Below are positions 8,706-18,452 of a DNA stretch of 64,000 bases, piece by piece. This DNA is from Candidatus Accumulibacter proximus (GTDB lineage Bacteria > Pseudomonadota > Gammaproteobacteria > Burkholderiales > Rhodocyclaceae): assembly GCA_016709675.1 (NCBI GenBank), contig JADJMH010000034.1, positions 62,001 to 126,000 on the forward strand, read 5' to 3'. The translations under genes were made by a program, and so were the position numbers. Below the pieces are notes generated by a model that had not been told where the DNA came from, did no database searches, and saw only the letters and a list, made by a program, of their open reading frames with translations. The stretch's first letter is position 1. Every line of letters begins with the position of its first letter.

Positions 8706-8729
8706 AACACCCGCCGCGGGCGGGTGTTT
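8706..8729 (+). terminator. Rho-independent terminator after the cytochrome gene
   Basis: AACACCCGCC and GGCGGGTGTT form a long GC-rich stem around a short loop, followed by TTTGTCTTT. It is 23 bases downstream of the cytochrome stop. Confidence 0.85.
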
Positions 8730-8860
8730 GTCTTTGGGCGACGGGCCGATGGCTACCGCTGTTCAGAAGCCCAAACGCGCCCGTCTTCGCCAGCCGGGCG
8801 TCGACCAGACAATTGATCCCCGTCGAGCGCCGCATGCTGCGATGCGGTAGAATCCCTGCC

Positions 8861-9898
8861 ATGTTCTACCCTTTGCTACGCCGTTTTTTCTTCGCCCTTG
8901 ATCCCGAAACCGCGCATGGGATCGGCATGACTGGTATCGGCCTGCTCAACCGTGCTGGCGCCACCTGCCTGCTGGCCGGTCCGGTGCCGCCGGACGCGGT
9001 ACAGGTCATGGGTCTCAGTTTCCCCAACCCGGTTGGCCTGGCTGCGGGTCTGGACAAGAACGGCGACCACATCGATGCGCTGGCAGCGCTCGGTTTTGGT
9101 TCCATCGAGATCGGTACTGTCACGCCGCGTCCGCAGCCGGGGAATCCCAGGCCGCGCATGTTCCGCATTCCGGAGAGGCAGGCGATCATCAATCGTATGG
9201 GCTTCAACAACGATGGCGTGGACAAGTTGCTGGCCAATGTCGCTGCCGCGAAGTTCCCCCGCAGCGGCGGGATTCTCGGGATCAACATCGGCAAGAACTT
9301 CGATACCCCGATTGAGAAGGCAGCAAGCGACTATCTGACCTGTCTTGATCGCGTCTATGAAGCGGCCAGTTACGTCACGGTCAATATCTCCAGTCCGAAC
9401 ACGAAGAATCTGCGCGAGTTGCAGCGGGACGATGCGCTCGACGCGCTGCTTGGCGGTCTGAAACGCGCGCAGGCGCGGCTTGCTGATCGCCATGGCAGGT
9501 ACGTGCCGCTGGCACTGAAAATCGCTCCCGACCTTGACGAGGCGCAGATTCAGGCGATTGCCGACCTGCTGCGGCAGCACCGTATGGATGCTGTCATCGC
9601 TACCAATACCACCGTCGCTCGCGCCGGAGTCGATGGCCTGCCGAACGCCGAGCAGGCCGGCGGATTGTCCGGCGCGCCGCTCCTGGCGATGTCGACCGCC
9701 GTCGTCAGGAAACTCTCGGCGGCGCTCGCCGGTGAGCTGCCGATCGTTGCTGTCGGTGGCATCATGAGTGGTGCCGATGCAGCAGTGAAGATTGCTGCCG
9801 GCGCCTCGCTGGTGCAGTTGTACACCGGTTTCATCTATCGTGGTCCGGGTCTGGTCGCCGAAGCGGCGGCGGCGATCGCCCGTCAGCGCCGTGCCTGA
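8861..9898 (+). CDS. pyrD: Dihydroorotate dehydrogenase (quinone), class 2
   Basis: 345 residues from the ATG at 8861 (MFYPLLRRFFFALDPETAHG). The N-terminal membrane-associating helices are typical of class 2 enzymes, which pass electrons from dihydroorotate to ubiquinone. Visible motifs are NPVGLAAGLDKNGDHIDAL, FGSIEIGTVTPRPQPGNPRP, NRMGFNNDG, the catalytic Ser region VNISSPNTKNLRELQ, and the FMN phosphate site VAVGGIMSGADAAVKIAAGA. It catalyses the fourth step of pyrimidine synthesis. The gene appears to be transcribed alone. Confidence 0.96.
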   Translation: MFYPLLRRFFFALDPETAHGIGMTGIGLLNRAGATCLLAGPVPPDAVQVMGLSFPNPVGLAAGLDKNGDHIDALAALGFGSIEIGTVTPRPQPGNPRPRMFRIPERQAIINRMGFNNDGVDKLLANVAAAKFPRSGGILGINIGKNFDTPIEKAASDYLTCLDRVYEAASYVTVNISSPNTKNLRELQRDDALDALLGGLKRAQARLADRHGRYVPLALKIAPDLDEAQIQAIADLLRQHRMDAVIATNTTVARAGVDGLPNAEQAGGLSGAPLLAMSTAVVRKLSAALAGELPIVAVGGIMSGADAAVKIAAGASLVQLYTGFIYRGPGLVAEAAAAIARQRRA

Positions 9899-9925
9899 AT
9901 CTGGAAAGCGTTGGTCATAACGTGG

Positions 9926-9954
9926 TTGAATGCGTTCACCTGTCGGGGGATAAT
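9926..9954 (+). promoter_or_regulatory. Putative promoter of the rnf operon
   Basis: TTGAAT at 9926-9931, a 17-base spacer and GATAAT at 9949-9954, 41 bases before the rnfA ATG. Spacing and match are good for sigma-70. Confidence 0.6.
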
Positions 9955-9995
9955 CGCGCGGCTCTGTTCCGTGCTGCCCTCTGTCCCAGCGAACC

Positions 9996-10580
9996 ATGAC
10001 CCATTATCTGTTCATCATTGTCGGCGCGGTCTTCGTGAACAACGTCGTGCTGGTGAAGATCCTGGGCCTGTGTCCCTTCATGGGTGTCTCCAAGAAGCTG
10101 GAAACGGCCTTCGGCATGGGTGCGGCGACCACCTTCGTCCTCACCGTCGCGACCGGTGCCAGCTACATCATCGACCACTACCTCCTGCTGCCCTTCGGGC
10201 TCGAGTACCTGCGCACGTTGTCGTTCATCGTCACCATTGCGGCCATTGTCCAGCTGACCGAGATGGTGATCCAGAAAACCAGCCCCTTGCTGCACCAGGT
10301 GCTTGGCATCTATCTGCCGCTGATCACTACCAACTGTGCGGTCCTCGGCGTGCCCTTGCTGAACGTCGCCAACAAGCATGATTTCGTCGAGTCGCTGTTG
10401 TTCGGGGCCGGCAGCGCCATCGGCTTCTCGCTCGTGCTCGTTCTTTTTGCCGGCATCCGCGAGCGGGTCGAGGGCGCCGACGTGCCGGCCCATTTCCAGG
10501 GGACGGCGATTGCGATGGTTACCGCCGGCCTGATGAGCCTGGCATTCATGGGCTTCGCCGGCCTGGACAGGTATCAATGA
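9996..10580 (+). CDS. rnfA: Rnf electron transport complex subunit A
   Basis: 194 residues with six predicted membrane helices. The N-terminus FIIVGAVFVNNVVLVKILGL with CPFMGVSKKLETAFGMG, and the later PLITTNCAVLGVPLL, are the conserved RnfA/RsxA segments; the two Cys belong to a membrane-embedded FeS centre in this family. The Rnf complex couples ferredoxin:NAD+ electron transfer to ion movement. It is the first gene of rnfABCDGE and its stop overlaps the rnfB start (ATGA). Confidence 0.95.
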   Translation: MTHYLFIIVGAVFVNNVVLVKILGLCPFMGVSKKLETAFGMGAATTFVLTVATGASYIIDHYLLLPFGLEYLRTLSFIVTIAAIVQLTEMVIQKTSPLLHQVLGIYLPLITTNCAVLGVPLLNVANKHDFVESLLFGAGSAIGFSLVLVLFAGIRERVEGADVPAHFQGTAIAMVTAGLMSLAFMGFAGLDRYQ

Positions 10581-11119
10581 TCACGGCACTGGCGATCATG
10601 GCGCTGGGCGCCGTTGTCCTGGGCGCGGCGCTCGGCTATGCCTCGATCAGGTTCAAGGTCGAGGGCGATCCGCTGGTCGAGAAGATCGAAGCCATCCTCC
10701 CGCAGACGCAATGCGGCCAGTGCGGTTACCCTGGCTGCAAACCCTACGCCGCAGCGATTTCGGCGGGCGAAGCGGACATCAACCTGTGCCCGCCGGGCGG
10801 CATGGACGGGGTGCGCAAGCTGGCCGATCTGCTCGGACGGGAAGTCAAGCCGCTGGAGGCGGAGGAGAAGCCGAAACAGGTGGCGATCATCGACGAGGCG
10901 ACCTGCATTGGCTGCACTCTGTGCATTCAGGCCTGCCCGGTCGATGCCATCGTTGGCGCCGCCAAACAGATGCACACGATCATCGAACCCTTGTGCACCG
11001 GCTGCGAACTGTGTGTCAAACCTTGTCCGGTCGAATGCATTCACATGCAGCCCATCGCCGAGAATCTCGACAACTGGAAGTGGAAATACCCGGTGATCGA
11101 AATCAAGCGCGCGGCCTGA
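10577..11119 (+). CDS. rnfB: Rnf electron transport complex subunit B (iron-sulfur)
   Basis: 180 residues. An N-terminal membrane helix (about 5-25) is followed by a 4Fe-4S domain (TQCGQCGYPGCKPYAAAI with LCPPGG, about 45-75). Two ferredoxin-type clusters follow: CIGCTLCIQACP at about 113 and CTGCELCVKPCP at about 143. RnfB relays electrons from the soluble donor into the complex. Unlike many homologues it ends shortly after the second ferredoxin motif. It overlaps rnfA by four bases. Confidence 0.95.
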   Translation: MITALAIMALGAVVLGAALGYASIRFKVEGDPLVEKIEAILPQTQCGQCGYPGCKPYAAAISAGEADINLCPPGGMDGVRKLADLLGREVKPLEAEEKPKQVAIIDEATCIGCTLCIQACPVDAIVGAAKQMHTIIEPLCTGCELCVKPCPVECIHMQPIAENLDNWKWKYPVIEIKRAA

Positions 11120-11129
11120 GGCGAAACGA

Positions 11130-12890
11130 ATGCTGGCACAACTGTTCGGCTTCAAGGGGGGAGTCAAGCCGCAGACCAACAAGGCGCCCTCGGTGCAACT
11201 GGCGATTGGCCAGGCGCCACTGCCATCGCGCCTGTTCGTACCGCTGCACCAAAGCATCGGCGGAGCGCCCAACCCGCTGGTCGAGGTCGGCGAGCGCGTA
11301 CTCAAGGGGCAGTTGATCGGTGGCGCCGATGGCTGGGTGTCGGCGGCGGTACATGCACCGACTTCCGGCATGGTGCTGGCCATTGAAGAGCACGTCGCCG
11401 CTCATCCCTCGGGCCTGCCGACCCTGAGTGTGGTCATCGAGCCCGATGGCCGCGACGAGTGGATTCCCCGCACGGCACTCGATTACCGCAGCCTGGCGCC
11501 CGAGCGGGTACGCGAAATCCTGCGCGATGCCGGGGTTGTCGGTCTCGGCGGCGCCGCGTTTCCGAGTCACGCCAAGCTGACTCCGGCGCGCGCCGTGCCC
11601 ATGCAGGATCTGGTCATCAACGGTGCCGAGTGCGAGCCTTTCATGACCTGCGACGACGTGCTGATGCGCGAGCGGGCGGAGGAGATCGTGCGTGGAATCG
11701 CCATTTTCCGCGACCTGCTCCGCGTGGGGCGAGTGCTGATCGGTATCGAGGACAACAAGCCGGAAGCGATTCTGGCGATGCAGGCGGCGGTCCTTCGGCT
11801 GGCCGAGGATTATGCCGTGGTTGCCGTTCCCACCCGCTACCCGGCTGGCGGCGCCAAGCAGCTGATCCGTGTGCTGACCGGCAAAGAGGTTCCGGCCAGC
11901 AAGCGCTCGACCGAACTTGGCGTGCAGTGCTTCAATGTCGCCACCGTGTATACCGCCTATCGCGCACTTGCCCATGGCGAGCCGGTGCTTTCGCGCATCG
12001 TCACGTTAACCGGCAATGTCGAACTATCGCGCAACTGGGAGGTACGGCTCGGCACACCGATGCGCGAACTGATCGCGCTCGGCAGACCCAAGGCCGACAC
12101 CGATCGCTATCTGATGGGCGGACCGATGATGGGCTTTGAGATCCCCGACCTGGCGGCGCCGGTGGTCAAGGCAACGAACTGCATCATCGCCGGATCGACA
12201 GCGCTGTTTCCACCGAGTCCGCCCGAGATGCCATGCATCCGTTGCGGCGCTTGCGCCGAGGTCTGTCCGCACGAGTTGCAGCCCTTCGAGTTGTACTGGT
12301 TCTCGCGGGCCAGGAATTTTGGCAAGACTCAGGAGTACCACATCTTCGACTGCATCGAATGTGGCTGCTGCAGTTACGTCTGCCCGTCGCACATTCCGCT
12401 GGTGCAGTATTTTCGCTTTGCCAAGAGCGAGATCTGGTCGCGTGAGCGAGAAAAGCAGGCGGCAGATGCTGCCAAGGCCCGTTTTGAACTGCGCAATGCC
12501 CGCGAAGAGCGTGAACAGGCAGAAAAAGCCGAGCGACTGGCCAAGGCTGCCGCCGCCCGGACCGCCGAGCGGAAGCCGGCGTCGGCCGGCCCGACGGTGC
12601 TCCCGCCGCCGACGGACCCACTCCCGCGAGTCGCGGCTGCCGAAAGTACGGATGCTGTCGCGCCGAGCGATCCCGATACGGTCAGGAAGGCGACCATCGT
12701 TGCGGCGATGGAACGTGCCCGGGCCCAGCGCGAGGCGGTGAAGCCAAGGAATACCGAGCAACTGACTGTCGATCAAAAGAATGAGATCGCCGCCATCGAG
12801 GCGCGACGGGCGGCGCTCACGCTTGAACCGGCGGCCGCTCAGGGCGGCCGGGCAGACTCTGCGACCAGCCAGGAGCGTGCCGGCGAATGA
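11130..12890 (+). CDS. rnfC: Rnf electron transport complex subunit C
   Basis: 586 residues. An N-terminal barrel-sandwich domain is followed by the NADH/FMN-binding domain of the complex I 51-kDa type (GLGGAAFPSHAKL, INGAECEPFMTCDD), the SLBB region and two 4Fe-4S motifs (CIRCGACAEVCP near 371 and CIECGCCSYVCP near 410). Residues about 440-586 are a charged Ala/Glu/Arg-rich tail, a variable region in RnfC. It probably provides the NAD(H) site. The ATG at 11130 follows rnfB by ten bases. Confidence 0.95.
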   Translation: MLAQLFGFKGGVKPQTNKAPSVQLAIGQAPLPSRLFVPLHQSIGGAPNPLVEVGERVLKGQLIGGADGWVSAAVHAPTSGMVLAIEEHVAAHPSGLPTLSVVIEPDGRDEWIPRTALDYRSLAPERVREILRDAGVVGLGGAAFPSHAKLTPARAVPMQDLVINGAECEPFMTCDDVLMRERAEEIVRGIAIFRDLLRVGRVLIGIEDNKPEAILAMQAAVLRLAEDYAVVAVPTRYPAGGAKQLIRVLTGKEVPASKRSTELGVQCFNVATVYTAYRALAHGEPVLSRIVTLTGNVELSRNWEVRLGTPMRELIALGRPKADTDRYLMGGPMMGFEIPDLAAPVVKATNCIIAGSTALFPPSPPEMPCIRCGACAEVCPHELQPFELYWFSRARNFGKTQEYHIFDCIECGCCSYVCPSHIPLVQYFRFAKSEIWSREREKQAADAAKARFELRNAREEREQAEKAERLAKAAAARTAERKPASAGPTVLPPPTDPLPRVAAAESTDAVAPSDPDTVRKATIVAAMERARAQREAVKPRNTEQLTVDQKNEIAAIEARRAALTLEPAAAQGGRADSATSQERAGE

Positions 12891-13912
12891 TGAACTGGAC
12901 AACGCCGCCCTATCTGCTCGATGGCCGGGCCAGCGTGCGGCGCGTGATGCTGCAGGTGCTGGTCGGCCTGCTGCCCGGGATCGCCGCCTACGTCTGGCTG
13001 GTCGGCCCGAGCATCGTGCTGCAGCTGGCGCTTGCCACGCTTTCGGCACTGGCCGGCGAGGCCCTGATGCTCAGGCTGCGTGGCAAGCCGCTGAGCCTGT
13101 TCCTCGGCGATGGTAGCGCGATCGTGACCGCCTGGCTGATCGCGCTGACCTTTCCACCGCTTGCTCCGTGGTGGTTGGTCGTTGTCGGCACGCTTTTCGC
13201 CATCGTCGTCGCCAAGCATCTCTACGGCGGCCTTGGCCAGAATCCGTTCAACCCGGCCATGGTTGCCTTTGCCGCGTGTATCGTCTCCTTTCCGGCCCTG
13301 ATGTCGCAATGGCCTGCACTCGGCCTCAAGCTGACGTTTGCCGAGCAGCTCAGCATCATTGCCGGCCTGGCGCCCCGGGTCGACGTGATGAGCGGCGCAA
13401 CCCCGCTTGATGCCATCAAGACAGCCCTGAAACTCGGTGCGGGAACGGTCGACGTGCCGACGCTACTGGCGACGCAGGACGTTTTCGGCAACTTCGCCGG
13501 TCGCGGCTGGGAGTGGGTGACGACCGGCTATCTGCTCGGTGGTCTATGGCTGTGGCAGAGAAGGATCATCACCTGGCATGCGCCGCTGGGTTTCGTCTGC
13601 GGCCTCTCGCTGCTCGCCGGCGCCTTGTGGTTGTGGAATCCGCAAGGCTTTGCCAGTCCGCTGTTCCATCTGTTCTCGGGCGGTGCCATGCTTGGGGCCT
13701 TCTTCATTGTCACCGATCCGGTGTCAGGCTGCACGACCAGCCGTGGCAAGCTGAGCTTCGGCTTTCTGGCGGGTCTGCTGGCCTATACGATACGCGTCTT
13801 CGGGGGCTATCCGGACGGTGTGGCTTTCGCCGTGCTGCTGATGAATCTCTGCGTGCCGCTGATCGACATGTATACGCAACCGCCGATCTTCGGCATGAAG
13901 AACGAACGATGA
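12887..13912 (+). CDS. rnfD: Rnf electron transport complex subunit D
   Basis: 341 residues with about nine membrane segments, related to NqrB. The covalent FMN site is the Thr in MSGATPLDAIKTAL (about residue 170). Other family segments are GGLGQNPFNPAMVAFAAC and FFIVTDPVSGCTTSRGKLSF. It overlaps rnfC by four bases (ATGA) and rnfG by four bases. Confidence 0.95.
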   Translation: MMNWTTPPYLLDGRASVRRVMLQVLVGLLPGIAAYVWLVGPSIVLQLALATLSALAGEALMLRLRGKPLSLFLGDGSAIVTAWLIALTFPPLAPWWLVVVGTLFAIVVAKHLYGGLGQNPFNPAMVAFAACIVSFPALMSQWPALGLKLTFAEQLSIIAGLAPRVDVMSGATPLDAIKTALKLGAGTVDVPTLLATQDVFGNFAGRGWEWVTTGYLLGGLWLWQRRIITWHAPLGFVCGLSLLAGALWLWNPQGFASPLFHLFSGGAMLGAFFIVTDPVSGCTTSRGKLSFGFLAGLLAYTIRVFGGYPDGVAFAVLLMNLCVPLIDMYTQPPIFGMKNER

Positions 13913-14580
13913 CGCTGCCGGTCAAGCAGCCCAGCGCTGCCGGAATGGCGGTACGGACGGCGGTGATCCTGCTGATCTTTGTCGTCGCCTTTACCAGCCT
14001 GCTGGCGGCTGCCTTCCTGTGGACCCGCCCGGCGATTGAAGCGGCCGCGGCAGAAGAAAAAATGAAGCTGATCGGCGAGGTGCTGCCGCGTGATCTCTAC
14101 GATAATGATCTCCTCAAGGACAGCCGGCAGCTCGCTCCGAGCGCCGTGCTCGGACTTGACGAGGCGTCTACCGCCTATCTGGCGCGCCGGGGTAGCGAGG
14201 GCACTGCGCTGGTCTTCGAGGCCGTTGCGCCCGACGGCTACGCTGGCAAGATCCGCCTGCTGCTTGCCGTTGCCACCGATGGCACGCTGCTCGGCGTGCG
14301 CGTCATGCAGCACAAGGAGACGCCCGGTCTCGGTGACTACATCGAGCCAAAGAAGGACAGGAACAAGGAACGGCCGTGGATCAGGCAGTTTGATGGCTTG
14401 TCGCTGGCGGCGGTAGCCGATCGTGACTGGCGAGTCAGGAAGGATGGCGGGCGTTTCGACTCCCTTGCCGGCGCGACGGTGACGCCGCGAGCGGTGGTCA
14501 AGGCCGTGCACAAGGCGCTGCAGTATGTCGCCGAGAATCACCGGCAGCTCTTTGCATCCAGTCAGGGAGGAAGCACATGA
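13909..14580 (+). CDS. rnfG: Rnf electron transport complex subunit G
   Basis: 223 residues from the ATG at 13909, which overlaps the rnfD stop. One N-terminal membrane helix (about 17-38) anchors a periplasmic FMN-binding domain. Family marks are VRVMQHKETPGLGDYIE and the flavinylation region DSLAGATVTPRAVVKAVH, where the Thr of GAT should carry FMN. The usual Ser before GAT is Ala here, a mild variation. It is a homologue of NqrC. Confidence 0.93.
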   Translation: MTLPVKQPSAAGMAVRTAVILLIFVVAFTSLLAAAFLWTRPAIEAAAAEEKMKLIGEVLPRDLYDNDLLKDSRQLAPSAVLGLDEASTAYLARRGSEGTALVFEAVAPDGYAGKIRLLLAVATDGTLLGVRVMQHKETPGLGDYIEPKKDRNKERPWIRQFDGLSLAAVADRDWRVRKDGGRFDSLAGATVTPRAVVKAVHKALQYVAENHRQLFASSQGGST

Positions 14581-15275
14581 TCAGTCGAGAGACGTTCCGT
14601 CAGATCACAGCCAATGGGGTCTGGCAGCAGAATACCAGCCTGGTGCAGATCCTCGGCCTGTGCCCGTTACTGGCCGTCACCACCAATCTGGTCAATGGTG
14701 TGATGCTGTCACTGGCGACGATCATCGTCATGGCGGTTGCCAATGTTGCCGTTGCCTCGCTGAGAAACCTGATCCCGCACGAAATTCGCATTCCGGTGTT
14801 CATCCTGATCGTTGCCGCGCTGGTGACCGTCGTTGACCTGGTCTTCAACGCGCAGTTTCATGAGCTGTATCTGGTGCTCGGCATCTTCATCCCGCTGATT
14901 GTCACCAACTGTATCGTGCTGGCGCGAATCGAGGCCTTCGCCAACAAGAACCCGCCGCTGCAATCGCTTCTCGACGGTGTCTTCATGGGCGTCGGCATGT
15001 TGTGGACGCTGGCCCTGCTCGGAGGGCTGCGCGAACTGATCGGTGGCGGCACGCTGTTTGCCGGTATCGACATGGTCTTTCCGGGATTGCAACCGCTGCA
15101 GTTGCTGCCGACCGACTATCCCGGCTTCCTGCTCACCCTGTTGCCGCCCGGCGCCTTCATCCTGCTCGGCTGCCTCATTGCCTGGAAGAACTGGATCGAA
15201 GCCCGCGTCGCGGCGCGTCAGACGGGACCGGGCCAGCAGCCGGCGCCGTCGAATGTGCTTGCCGACCGGGTTTGA
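14577..15275 (+). CDS. rnfE: Rnf electron transport complex subunit E
   Basis: 232 residues, six membrane helices, paralogous to RnfA. Signatures are NGVWQQNTSLVQILGLCPLL, then FIPLIVTNCIVLARIEAFA and ALLGGLRELIGGGTLFAG. It overlaps rnfG by four bases and completes the A-B-C-D-G-E set, so the operon can encode a full membrane complex. nth follows after 19 bases, the same order as rsx-nth in enterobacteria. Confidence 0.95.
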   Translation: MISRETFRQITANGVWQQNTSLVQILGLCPLLAVTTNLVNGVMLSLATIIVMAVANVAVASLRNLIPHEIRIPVFILIVAALVTVVDLVFNAQFHELYLVLGIFIPLIVTNCIVLARIEAFANKNPPLQSLLDGVFMGVGMLWTLALLGGLRELIGGGTLFAGIDMVFPGLQPLQLLPTDYPGFLLTLLPPGAFILLGCLIAWKNWIEARVAARQTGPGQQPAPSNVLADRV

Positions 15276-15294
15276 AACGCTGGCGGAGCGGACG

Positions 15295-15954
15295 ATGATG
15301 AATGAAGCCCAACGCCACGAACTCTTCGCCCGCCTGCGGTCTGCCAACCCGGAACCGGTCACCGAACTGGAGCATGCCAGCACCTTCCAGCTGCTGATCG
15401 CCGTCATCCTGTCGGCACAGGCGACCGACAAGAGTGTGAACCTCGCGACCAGGAAGCTCTTCGCCGACGCGCCAACGCCACAGGCGGTGCTCGCGCTCGG
15501 CGAGAGCGGCCTGACTCCCTACATCAACCGTATCGGGCTCTACCAGAGCAAGGCGCGGAACGTCATCGCCACCTGTCGGCAGTTGCTCGACCGCCACCGG
15601 GGCGAAGTCCCATCCTCGCGTGCAGCGCTGGAGGCATTACCCGGTGTCGGTCGCAAGACCGCCAACGTGGTCCTCAATACCGCATTCGGAGAGCCGACGA
15701 TCGCCGTCGACACGCACATTTTCCGGGTGGCCAACCGCACCGGGCTGGCCGTCGGCAGCGCGCCGCTGGCCGTCGAGCGCGAACTACTGCAATCGGTGCC
15801 GGAGGAGTTCAGACAGTCTGCCCATCACTGGCTGCTCCTGCATGGGCGCTACGTCTGCAAGGCGCGCAAGCCTGATTGCTGGCGCTGCAGCCTTGCCGAC
15901 CTCTGTGCCTACCCCACGAAAGCCGACGATCCGGGCGGCGCACCCGGCGGATGA
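15295..15954 (+). CDS. nth: Endonuclease III
   Basis: 219 residues from the ATG at 15295 (a second ATG follows directly). The helix-hairpin-helix motif ALPGVGRKTANVVLN holds the catalytic Lys (about 121) and VDTHIFRVANRTGLA the catalytic Asp (about 138). The C-terminal 4Fe-4S cluster has the C-x6-C-x2-C-x5-C spacing. It is a glycosylase/AP lyase for oxidised pyrimidines. It is likely co-transcribed with rnf, and its stop overlaps the FIST gene start. Confidence 0.96.
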   Translation: MMNEAQRHELFARLRSANPEPVTELEHASTFQLLIAVILSAQATDKSVNLATRKLFADAPTPQAVLALGESGLTPYINRIGLYQSKARNVIATCRQLLDRHRGEVPSSRAALEALPGVGRKTANVVLNTAFGEPTIAVDTHIFRVANRTGLAVGSAPLAVERELLQSVPEEFRQSAHHWLLLHGRYVCKARKPDCWRCSLADLCAYPTKADDPGGAPGG

Positions 15955-17063
15955 GCGTTGGCAGCGCGCTGGCGTCCGGCAACGACGCGGTGCCGCAACT
16001 GGCGGTGAAAGCGCTCGCTCTGGCGCTCGAAAAAGCCGGACAGGGTTGCGCCAAGGGCGTGCTGATGTTCCTCACCGCCGACTTCTCCCGTCAGGCACAG
16101 CTGACCGTCACCGCCGTGGCGCGCGCGGCGCGCTGTACTCAGGTTGTCGGCGGAATCGCGCCCGGCGTCTTCACTGACAGTGGCTGGGTTCTCGATCGGC
16201 CGGCCGCTGCGCTGATGGTCTTTACCGACGACCTTTCCCTGGCTGGGTCTGATGCCGGCGATTCCGTTGCCGCACCCATTCTGAGCTATGCTGGCAGCAG
16301 CCTGCCACCTGGCTGGACCGGGGGGAGAAAGCGCTATGGCGGCGCATTTTCCGGGCAGTTCGGACAGGTCGAGCGGCTCGCCTGGCAGCGGAGTCGGGTG
16401 CTCGGGGAATGCAGTGTGCGGGTCCAGGGCGGGCGAGTCGAAGTCGATGTTTCGCTTGGTTGGCGCTTTCTCGGTCGGGCGCATGCGATCGAAAGCAGCC
16501 GTGCCTACGAACTCGTCAGAGTGGACGGCAGGAGTGCGCTGGCCAGTTTGCTGGGCGACGTCGCGGACAATGACGCCATTGTGGCGCCGCCGCCCATCAG
16601 TTCTCTGTGCGCGGTCCTGATCGACGCCGGTGATCCCTCCCCGCAATCGGGACAACTCCTTGATGGCAGCCATCATCCGGTCGCCCTTCTGGGCTGCAGT
16701 GCCGACGAATCACTGACCCTCTCCGAGCGGCCGTTGCCGGGCCAGCGTCTGGCCTGGGCGAGGCGGTCGCCTGCGACGGCCACTGAAGACATGCGCCGCA
16801 GCGTTGCCCAGCTGGCGCGCGTCGCGCCCGATCCCGCTGCGGCGCTGCTCTTCTCCTGCCTCGGCCGCGGTCCCTATTTCCATGATGGCGACGACCGTGA
16901 GGTTGACTGCCTGCGCGAGCGCTTTCCGGGTCTGCCGTTGATTGGCTGTTATGGTACCGGGCAGATCGCACCCAGTCCGGCGGGCGGCAATCGGTTGCTG
17001 CAGAACGCGGTCGTCACCGCCTTGATCAGTACCTCAGCCGGGGAAGCCGATGTTCAATCCTAG
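15951..17063 (+). CDS. FIST domain protein, candidate small-ligand sensor
   Basis: 370 residues from the ATG at 15951, four bases into the nth stop. The N-terminal half (AKGVLMFLTADFSRQAQLTV, then CTQVVGGIAPGVFTD) and the C-terminal half (ALLFSCLGRGPYFH, then FPGLPLIGCYGTGQIAPSPA with N-A-V-V-T-A-L) match FIST_N and FIST_C domains. These are thought to sense small ligands such as amino acids. No output domain is fused, so any partner acts in trans. It overlaps the DUF1841 gene by 14 bases. Confidence 0.82.
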   Translation: MSVGSALASGNDAVPQLAVKALALALEKAGQGCAKGVLMFLTADFSRQAQLTVTAVARAARCTQVVGGIAPGVFTDSGWVLDRPAAALMVFTDDLSLAGSDAGDSVAAPILSYAGSSLPPGWTGGRKRYGGAFSGQFGQVERLAWQRSRVLGECSVRVQGGRVEVDVSLGWRFLGRAHAIESSRAYELVRVDGRSALASLLGDVADNDAIVAPPPISSLCAVLIDAGDPSPQSGQLLDGSHHPVALLGCSADESLTLSERPLPGQRLAWARRSPATATEDMRRSVAQLARVAPDPAAALLFSCLGRGPYFHDGDDREVDCLRERFPGLPLIGCYGTGQIAPSPAGGNRLLQNAVVTALISTSAGEADVQS

Positions 17064-17487
17064 CCGCGAGCAGGTCCGACAGTTCTTTTGCGACGCCTGG
17101 CGGAAGTACCGTCAGCGGGCGATCCTCGAAGGCGCCGAGGTGACCGCCGCCGACCTCATTCTGCATCACCCAGAGTACCATGCGTTGCTCGAAGACCCGG
17201 CGAGGGCCGTCGAGCAGGAGTTCACGCCCGAGAGCGGCCAGATGAACCCCTTTCTCCACCTTTCGCTGCACCTGGCCGTTGCCGAGCAGATCAGCATTGA
17301 TCAACCGCCGGGGATTCGCGCCGCCTACCAGGCAATGCGCGACCGGCTTGACGTACACGCGGCCGAACACGCGATCATCGAGTGCCTCGGCGAGACGATC
17401 TGGCGTGCGCAGCGGCACGGTACGGCGATGGATGCGCTGGCTTATCTCGACTGTCTGCGGCGGGCAGCGGGGGGTGCAAGCAACTGA
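17050..17487 (+). CDS. DUF1841 family protein
   Basis: 145 residues of unknown function. Family-like features are the N-terminal SREQVRQFFCDAWRKYRQR, HPEYHALLEDP, and the His-rich MNPFLHLSLHLAVAEQISID with a later AEHAIIECLGETIWRAQR. The spaced His and Glu residues could bind a metal, but that is speculation. The start lies inside the FIST gene, so translation is coupled. DUF1841 is mostly found in beta- and gammaproteobacteria, often near nth. Confidence 0.85.
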   Translation: MFNPSREQVRQFFCDAWRKYRQRAILEGAEVTAADLILHHPEYHALLEDPARAVEQEFTPESGQMNPFLHLSLHLAVAEQISIDQPPGIRAAYQAMRDRLDVHAAEHAIIECLGETIWRAQRHGTAMDALAYLDCLRRAAGGASN

Positions 17488-17590
17488 ATCGACCTTTCCC
17501 CGGCGGCACAGCAGGCGCGGCGGGTGCAGACCGAATGCGGAAGAGGGTGTTTGCGGGTAGAATCAGAGGGTTTTCGTGAGGAACATCCCC

Positions 17591-18433
<843 letters not shown>

Positions 18434-18452
18434 GGCGGCGAGGGAAGCGTCG

